Shown: piece by piece, positions 59,885 to 64,000 of the stretch | Layout: each line of letters opens with the position of its first letter | How positions within the stretch are numbered: the stretch's first letter is position 1 | From: DATFQI01 sp963816955 | GTDB taxonomy: Bacteria > Actinomycetota > Thermoleophilia > Solirubrobacterales > Solirubrobacteraceae | Assembly (NCBI GenBank): GCA_963816955.1 | Contig: CAWFME010000005.1 | Coordinates: 186,001-250,000, forward strand | Length of the DNA stretch: 64,000 nucleotides | Reading direction: 5' to 3' | Translations under genes and position numbers: made by a program | Notes under the pieces: generated by a model | What the model saw: only the letters and a program-made list of their open reading frames with translations | Told to the model about the DNA's origin: nothing | Database searches by the model: none

Positions 59885-62083
59885 ATGAGCCGCTCCCAAC
59901 GTCACAGGCTTCGCCGCAGCCATCGCGGCGCCCCCCGCAACAAGGCCCTCCTCGGGCTGATGGTCGCCGTGATGGCGCTGGGCATCGGCGGCCTCGCGGC
60001 GGTCGGCTACGTCGTGTCGATCGCGGCGTCGGCGCCGTCGCTGTCCTCGCTGAAGGAGCGCGACCCGGGCTCCAACTCCGAGGTGCTCGCCGCCGACGGC
60101 TCGCGGCTGGGCTTCATCCAAGCCTCCGAGCTGCGCCTGCCGGCCGAGAGCGACGAGTTCCCGAAGGTGCTCAAGGACGCCACGGTCGCGATCGAGGACC
60201 GCCGCTTCTACCAGCACAAGGGCATCGACTACGAGGGGATCGTGCGCGCCGGCGTGCAGAACCTCGTCAACCAGAAGACGGTCCAGGGCGGCTCGACGAT
60301 CACGATGCAGCTCGCGCGCAACCTCTACATCACGAAGGAGCGCACCTACGAGCGCAAGATCCGCGAGGCCAAGGTCGCGGAGGAGATCGAGAACGAGCAC
60401 TCCAAGCAGTGGATCCTCGCCAAGTACCTCAACACGGTCCCCTACGGCACGGTCGGCGGCCAGTCGGCGATCGGCGCCAAGGCGGCCGCGCGGATCTACT
60501 TCAACAAGCGCCTCGGTCAGCTCACCCTGCGCGAGGCCGCACTGCTCGCCGGCCTGCCGCAGGCGCCCTCGCTGTACTCGCCCCTGCGCAGCCGCGCGGC
60601 CGCCACGGCCCGTCGCAACGACGTGCTGCGCGAGATGGCGCGCTCGGGAATGATCAGCCAGGACACCGCTGACAGGACGATCCGCCGCGGCCTCGGCCTG
60701 GACCCCTCGACCTACTTCACGCGCCGCCGCGAGAGCTACTTCTTCGACTACGTCAAGGACGAGCTGCTCAAGGAGTACGGCGCCAAGACCGTGCGCCTCG
60801 GCGGGCTGCAGGTGCGCACGACCGTCGACCTCAAGAAGCAGAAGGCCGCCCGCGAGGCGATCGAGCAGCGGCTGGGCGACATCGGCCCGTCGTCCGCGAT
60901 CGTGACGATCAACCCCAAGAACGGCTACATCGAGGCGATGGCCTCCTCGGCGGCCTACGGGGAGTCCAAGTTCAACCTCGCCGCCCAGGGCCGTCGCCAG
61001 CCGGGCTCGGCGTTCAAGGTCATGGCGTTGATGGCCGCACTGCGGGCGGGAATCGACCCCGACTCGACGACCTACGTCTCGCGCTCGCCGCTGAAGATCA
61101 ACGATCCCAAGTACGGCCCGCCGTTCGAGATCAAGACCTACACCGGCAGCGGACTGGGCAACGTGAGCCTGCGCAAGGCGACGCTGGCCTCCGACAACTC
61201 CGTCTACATCCAGCTCGCGCTCGACCTCGGCCCCGAGAAGGTCAAGCAGGCCGCCTGGGACATGGGCATCCGCTCGCCGCTGGAGGCCGTCCCGGCCGAG
61301 ACGCTCGGCGGTCTCGGCAACTGCTGCTCGCCGCTCGAGATGGCCAACGCTTACGCGACGATCGCCTCGGGCGGCTACCGCAATCGCCCGACGGCGATCA
61401 CGCGCGTCACCTTCCCCGACGGGCGCAGGGAGCTGCCCGACCGGTGGAAGGTCAGGCGCACGAAGGCCTTCGAGGACGGCGTGACCGCCAAGGCGACCGA
61501 GCTCCTCGAGCAGAACATCCAGGGGGGAACCGGCGGGAAGGCGGCGATCGGCTGCCCCGCGGGCGGCAAGACGGGCACGACCGACCTCAACACGGACGCC
61601 TGGTTCGTCGGCATCACGCCGCGCATGGCGACCGCCGTATGGGTCGGCTACCCGAAGGACCGCACGCAGATGTCTGGCCTCTACTACGGCGCCAACGTCG
61701 ACGGCGGCACGTTCCCGGCCGAGATCTGGGGCACGTACATGAAGGCGGCCAAGGGCAAGTTCTGCGGCGACTTCGCACCGCCCAAGACGCCGTTCAGCTC
61801 GCAGCCGTTCTTCGGCGAGTACGCGAGCTCGGGCGGCGGCAAGGGCAGCGAGCTCGAGGGCGGCGACGACGACGCCACGGTCCCGCAGGCGATCGCGCCG
61901 ACCACGCCCGAGGAGGAGCCGGGGGACGAGGGCGACGAGGAGCCGCCGCCCGACTCCGGCACGGGCGGCGATGACGGCACCTTCGACCCCGACGCGTACG
62001 AGGCGCCCCCGCAGCCCCCGCCGACCAACGGCGGCGGAAACGGCAACGGCGGCGACGGCGGCGGCACGCAGGCGCCGGGCTGA
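59885..62083 (+). CDS. Class A penicillin-binding protein (PBP1a-type)
   Basis: 732 residues. Basic cytoplasmic start, one membrane anchor (LLGLMVAVMALGIGGLAAVGYVV), GT51 glycosyltransferase with AIEDRRFYQHKGIDYEGI, GGSTITMQLARNLY and KWILAKYLNTVPYG-type block, then transpeptidase with SxxK in QPGSAFKVM, SxN in LASDNSVYIQ, and KTG in AGGKTGTTDLN. The C-terminal 100 residues are an acidic, Gly/Pro-rich disordered tail (PEEEPGDEGDEEPPP). Polymerises and cross-links peptidoglycan outside the membrane. ATG 59885. Confidence 0.96.
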   Translation: MSRSQRHRLRRSHRGAPRNKALLGLMVAVMALGIGGLAAVGYVVSIAASAPSLSSLKERDPGSNSEVLAADGSRLGFIQASELRLPAESDEFPKVLKDATVAIEDRRFYQHKGIDYEGIVRAGVQNLVNQKTVQGGSTITMQLARNLYITKERTYERKIREAKVAEEIENEHSKQWILAKYLNTVPYGTVGGQSAIGAKAAARIYFNKRLGQLTLREAALLAGLPQAPSLYSPLRSRAAATARRNDVLREMARSGMISQDTADRTIRRGLGLDPSTYFTRRRESYFFDYVKDELLKEYGAKTVRLGGLQVRTTVDLKKQKAAREAIEQRLGDIGPSSAIVTINPKNGYIEAMASSAAYGESKFNLAAQGRRQPGSAFKVMALMAALRAGIDPDSTTYVSRSPLKINDPKYGPPFEIKTYTGSGLGNVSLRKATLASDNSVYIQLALDLGPEKVKQAAWDMGIRSPLEAVPAETLGGLGNCCSPLEMANAYATIASGGYRNRPTAITRVTFPDGRRELPDRWKVRRTKAFEDGVTAKATELLEQNIQGGTGGKAAIGCPAGGKTGTTDLNTDAWFVGITPRMATAVWVGYPKDRTQMSGLYYGANVDGGTFPAEIWGTYMKAAKGKFCGDFAPPKTPFSSQPFFGEYASSGGGKGSELEGGDDDATVPQAIAPTTPEEEPGDEGDEEPPPDSGTGGDDGTFDPDAYEAPPQPPPTNGGGNGNGGDGGGTQAPG

Positions 62084-62111
62084 GCCCTGCACCGCAGCGG
62101 CTCCCGACTGG

Positions 62112-62117
62112 TATAAC
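62112..62117 (+). promoter_or_regulatory. -10 element TATAAC upstream of cspA-infA
   Basis: TATAAC in an otherwise GC-rich gap, about 102 bp before the cspA start. It would give a 5' UTR of roughly 95 nt, which is usual for cold-shock genes. No clear -35 is visible. Confidence 0.5.
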
Positions 62118-62218
62118 CCGCCACGTCAGTGCCGCGCCGTGCGGCGAGAAGCATGCGGGAAGGCAGTGCCCGGCAGCACCACCTCGCGCATCAGAACAGT
62201 TGTGAGGAGGTGTTGGGT

Positions 62219-62422
62219 TTGGCTACCGGTGTCGTGAAGTGGTTCAGCGACGAGAAGGGCTTCGGGTTCATCACCCCGGATGACGGGGGCAAGGATGCAT
62301 TCGTGCACTTCTCCGGAATCTCAGGTGACGGCTTCCGTACCCTCGCCGAAGGTACGAAGGTCGAATACGAGCTTGGCGAGTCCCCCAAGGGCCCCCAGGC
62401 GACCAACGTCCGGGTCATCTAG
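62219..62422 (+). CDS. Cold-shock protein
   Basis: 67 residues, CspA-type single OB fold. ATGVVKWFSDEKGFGFITPD with RNP1 (KGFGFI), DAFVHFSGI (RNP2), VEYELGESPKGPQATNVRVI. TTG 62219 is supported by GAGGAGG with 8-nt spacing. RNA chaperone active in cold or stress; infA follows by 2 bp, so both are likely cotranscribed. Confidence 0.95.
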   Translation: MATGVVKWFSDEKGFGFITPDDGGKDAFVHFSGISGDGFRTLAEGTKVEYELGESPKGPQATNVRVI

Positions 62423-62424
62423 GT

Positions 62425-62643
62425 TTGGCCAAGGAAGAGAAGGTCGAGTTCGAAGGCGAGGTGGTCGAGGCGCTCCCGAACGCGATGTTCCGGGTGCAGC
62501 TGGACAACGGCCACGAAGTCCTCGGGCACGTCGCGGGCAAGATGCGGCGCTTCCGGATCAGGATCCTGCCGGGGGATCGGGTCCGCGTCGAGGTCTCGCC
62601 CTACGACCTCAACCGCGCTCGGATCGTCTACCGCCATCGCTGA
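62425..62643 (+). CDS. infA: Translation initiation factor IF-1
   Basis: 72 residues, full length. AKEEKVEFEGEVVEALPNAMF, VQLDNGHEVLGHVAGKMRR, ILPGDRVRVEVSPYDLNRARI. S1-like OB fold occupying the ribosomal A site during initiation. TTG 62425 starts 2 bp after cspA. The usual ribosomal-protein or rpmJ neighbours are absent; it is paired with a cold-shock gene instead. Confidence 0.95.
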   Translation: MAKEEKVEFEGEVVEALPNAMFRVQLDNGHEVLGHVAGKMRRFRIRILPGDRVRVEVSPYDLNRARIVYRHR

Positions 62644-62679
62644 TCGCCGCAGGCCGGCCGCTCCGGCCGGCCGCGGCGA
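62644..62679. terminator. Strong hairpin after infA
   Basis: TCGCCGC and GCGGCGA (62644-62650, 62673-62679) plus GGCCGGCC and GGCCGGCC (62652-62659, 62665-62672) pair around GCTCC with only A62651 bulged. No T-tract. Probable terminator of cspA-infA or attenuator before thiL. Confidence 0.75.
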
Positions 62680-62692
62680 CAAGCGGGGTCCC

Positions 62693-63643
62693 ATGGGTGA
62701 GCGCTCCCTGATCGCCGCGATCCAGGCGGCGCTCCAGAGGCCGCCGGACTCGCGCGTCGTGCGCTGGATCGGCGACGACTGCGCGGTCGTGCGCGCCGAC
62801 GCGTACGCCGCCGTCTCCGTCGACGTCATGGTCGACGGCACCCACTTCCGCCTCGGCGAGGGCGTCACGCCGGAGGACGCCGGCTGGCGCGCGCTGGCCG
62901 GCGCGCTGTCGGACCTCGCGGCGATGGGCGCCGCGCGCGGCGAGGCCTACCTGGCCGTCGTGCTCCCGCACGCCATGGGCGACGAGGACGTGCTCGCGCT
63001 GCACCGCGGCGCGGCCGAGCTGGCCGAGCGCTGCGGGATCACGCTCGCGGGCGGCGACCTCGCGCGCGGGCCGGCGCTGAGCATCGCCGTGACCGTGACG
63101 GGCTGGGCCGCCGAGGAGCGGCGGCTGATCGGCCGCGACGGTGCGCGGCCCGGCGACCTCGTCGGCGTGACCGGCGGGCTCGGCGAGCCCGCTGCCGGGC
63201 TGGCGGTCATCGAGGGCCGCGCCGACGGGCCCGAGTGGCTCGCCGCGCGCTACCGGCGCCCGGAGCCGCGGCTGGACGAGGGCGCCGCCCTGGCGGCCGT
63301 CGCGAGCGCGATGATCGACGTCTCCGACGGCGTCGCATCCGACGCGCTGCGGCTGGCGGAGGAGAGCGGGGTGACGCTCGAGCTCGACGCGGGCGCGCTG
63401 CCCGTCGAGGAGGCGGTGAAGGCCGTAGCCGCCGCGCTGGGCGCCGAGGCGCTGGAGCTCGCCGCCACGGGCGGCGAGGACTACGAGCTGCTCGCCTGCG
63501 TCCCGCCGGAGCGGCGGGAGGAGGCAGAGGCGCTACCGGGCCGGCTGACCTGGATCGGGCGCGTGCGCGAAGGCCCCGCGCGCGTCGCCTGGCAGGGCGC
63601 CCCGCCCGCCGCCGAAGGCTGGCGGGGCTTCGAGCACGCCTAG
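62693..63643 (+). CDS. thiL: Thiamine-monophosphate kinase
   Basis: 316 residues, PurM-like ATPase that phosphorylates TMP to TPP. WIGDDCAVV, VSVDVMVDGTHFRLGEGVTPEDAGWRAL (metal site), GITLAGGDLARGPAL, GDLVGVTGGLGEPAAGLAV, AMIDVSDGVASDALRL and TGGEDYELLACVP. ATG 62693. Confidence 0.95.
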   Translation: MGERSLIAAIQAALQRPPDSRVVRWIGDDCAVVRADAYAAVSVDVMVDGTHFRLGEGVTPEDAGWRALAGALSDLAAMGAARGEAYLAVVLPHAMGDEDVLALHRGAAELAERCGITLAGGDLARGPALSIAVTVTGWAAEERRLIGRDGARPGDLVGVTGGLGEPAAGLAVIEGRADGPEWLAARYRRPEPRLDEGAALAAVASAMIDVSDGVASDALRLAEESGVTLELDAGALPVEEAVKAVAAALGAEALELAATGGEDYELLACVPPERREEAEALPGRLTWIGRVREGPARVAWQGAPPAAEGWRGFEHA

Positions 63644-63793
63644 CTAGGCCTGCTTCTCTGCGTCCCGTGCCGACCGGCCCGCCTGCAGGCGCGCGAGGAT
63701 CGCGTCGGCGACCTTCGCGGGGTCGACCGAGTACGCATCGAGCTCGATGCGCGTGCGGATCTCTTCCATCTTGCTCTTCCTTGAATCCGTCAT
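63644..63793 (-). CDS. FlgM-like anti-sigma-28 factor
   Basis: 49 residues. KMEEIRTRIELDAYSVDPAKVADAILARL matches the C-terminal sigma-28-binding helices of FlgM (I-x-x-G-x-Y-x-V-D-x-x-KVA pattern). FlgM holds the flagellar sigma factor inactive until the hook is complete. ATG 63793 gives a short protein lacking most of the disordered N-terminus; in-frame ATG 63904 or 63928 would give up to 94 residues. The upstream 200 bp are notably less GC-rich. No flagellar structural genes are in the window. Confidence 0.6.
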   Translation of the reverse strand: MTDSRKSKMEEIRTRIELDAYSVDPAKVADAILARLQAGRSARDAEKQA

Positions 63794-64000
63794 GGGGGTG
63801 CTGATCACACGATCGCCGTGGACGTGCCGTCCAAAACGGCTTCTCGTGGAGACCGGGGAATCTTCCCGGTGGCGAGACGCATATCGGAGTTCGAGGACCG
63901 TCATGTGAGACAGATCGTCATCGCTCACCGGATGGATGATGGGGTATGCACCCGGTTTGAGATCGGGAAACCGGAACGTGGCTCGGGAGGCTGCTTCATC

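Noticed and set aside
58994..62092. Minus-strand open frame of 1,032 codons
   Set aside because: Antisense of mscS and the class A PBP, both with complete catalytic or structural motifs.

Overview
The window is about 64 kb of very GC-rich DNA from a high-GC Gram-positive bacterium, most likely a soil actinobacterium of the Thermoleophilia (Solirubrobacterales-like). The evidence is codon use with almost exclusive G/C third positions, many GTG/TTG starts with GTGA-type overlaps, lipoproteins, and abundant secreted proteins ending in Arg-rich domains. The taxonomic call is inference; no rRNA marker lies in the window.

Layout: (1) 0-3.6 kb: end of rarA, a small GNAT-like protein, an aldehyde-dehydrogenase homologue lacking its catalytic Cys, and an SDR. 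(2) 3.6-9.0 kb: a trans-4-hydroxy-L-proline catabolic cluster (epimerase, D-hydroxyproline dehydrogenase, dihydrodipicolinate-synthase-like deaminase, GntR regulator, divergent alpha-ketoglutarate-semialdehyde dehydrogenase) with a palindromic operator, riddled with frameshifts. (3) 9.9-17.3 kb: one long + strand run for tetrapyrrole and cytochrome work: precorrin-2 dehydrogenase, MogA/MoaB, ccmABC plus a CcmD-like peptide, hemA, hemC and a cobA-hemD fusion. (4) 17.3-29.6 kb: neutral zinc metallopeptidase, SAM hydroxide adenosyltransferase, birA, an RCK_C protein, a secreted protein, an HD-GYP protein, an SF2 helicase with a histone-H1-like tail, a TlpA-like thioredoxin, a GalT homologue, a PAS-GGDEF-EAL protein and dtd. 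(5) 29.6-46.1 kb: a 1,370-residue secreted beta-propeller protein, a sugar ABC transporter operon, clpP with a divergent SRPBCC-arsR pair, 3-hydroxybutyrate dehydrogenase, a secreted M14 carboxypeptidase and a protein resembling contractile-injection-system cargo. (6) 46.1-52.2 kb: oligopeptide ABC transporter operon. (7) 52.4-64 kb: tRNA-Arg(CCT), pyrD, an MFS transporter, TauE/SafE, pyrE, YbdK, a CPBP protease, a HAD phosphatase, MscS, a class A PBP, cspA, infA, thiL and a FlgM-like protein.

Two things stand out. First, frameshifts are concentrated in patches (about 3.6-10.7, 25.7-28.4 and 41.9-43.7 kb, plus isolated sites). In nearly every case I worked through, the frame is restored by adding back a single GC/CG dinucleotide, usually turning GC into GCGC. 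That points to a context-specific sequence error, or real slippage at alternating GC runs, rather than ordinary gene decay. Second, the beta-propeller protein and the M14 peptidase, 10 kb apart on opposite strands, share an unusual C-terminal module of about 220 residues ending SRKL/SRRL, plus a pre-peptidase-like beta domain. This looks like a lineage-specific secretion or surface-attachment tail. The neighbouring protein at 44.4 kb has a disordered N-terminus and a VGNQAFGAIL-type motif like those of proteins associated with extracellular contractile injection systems.
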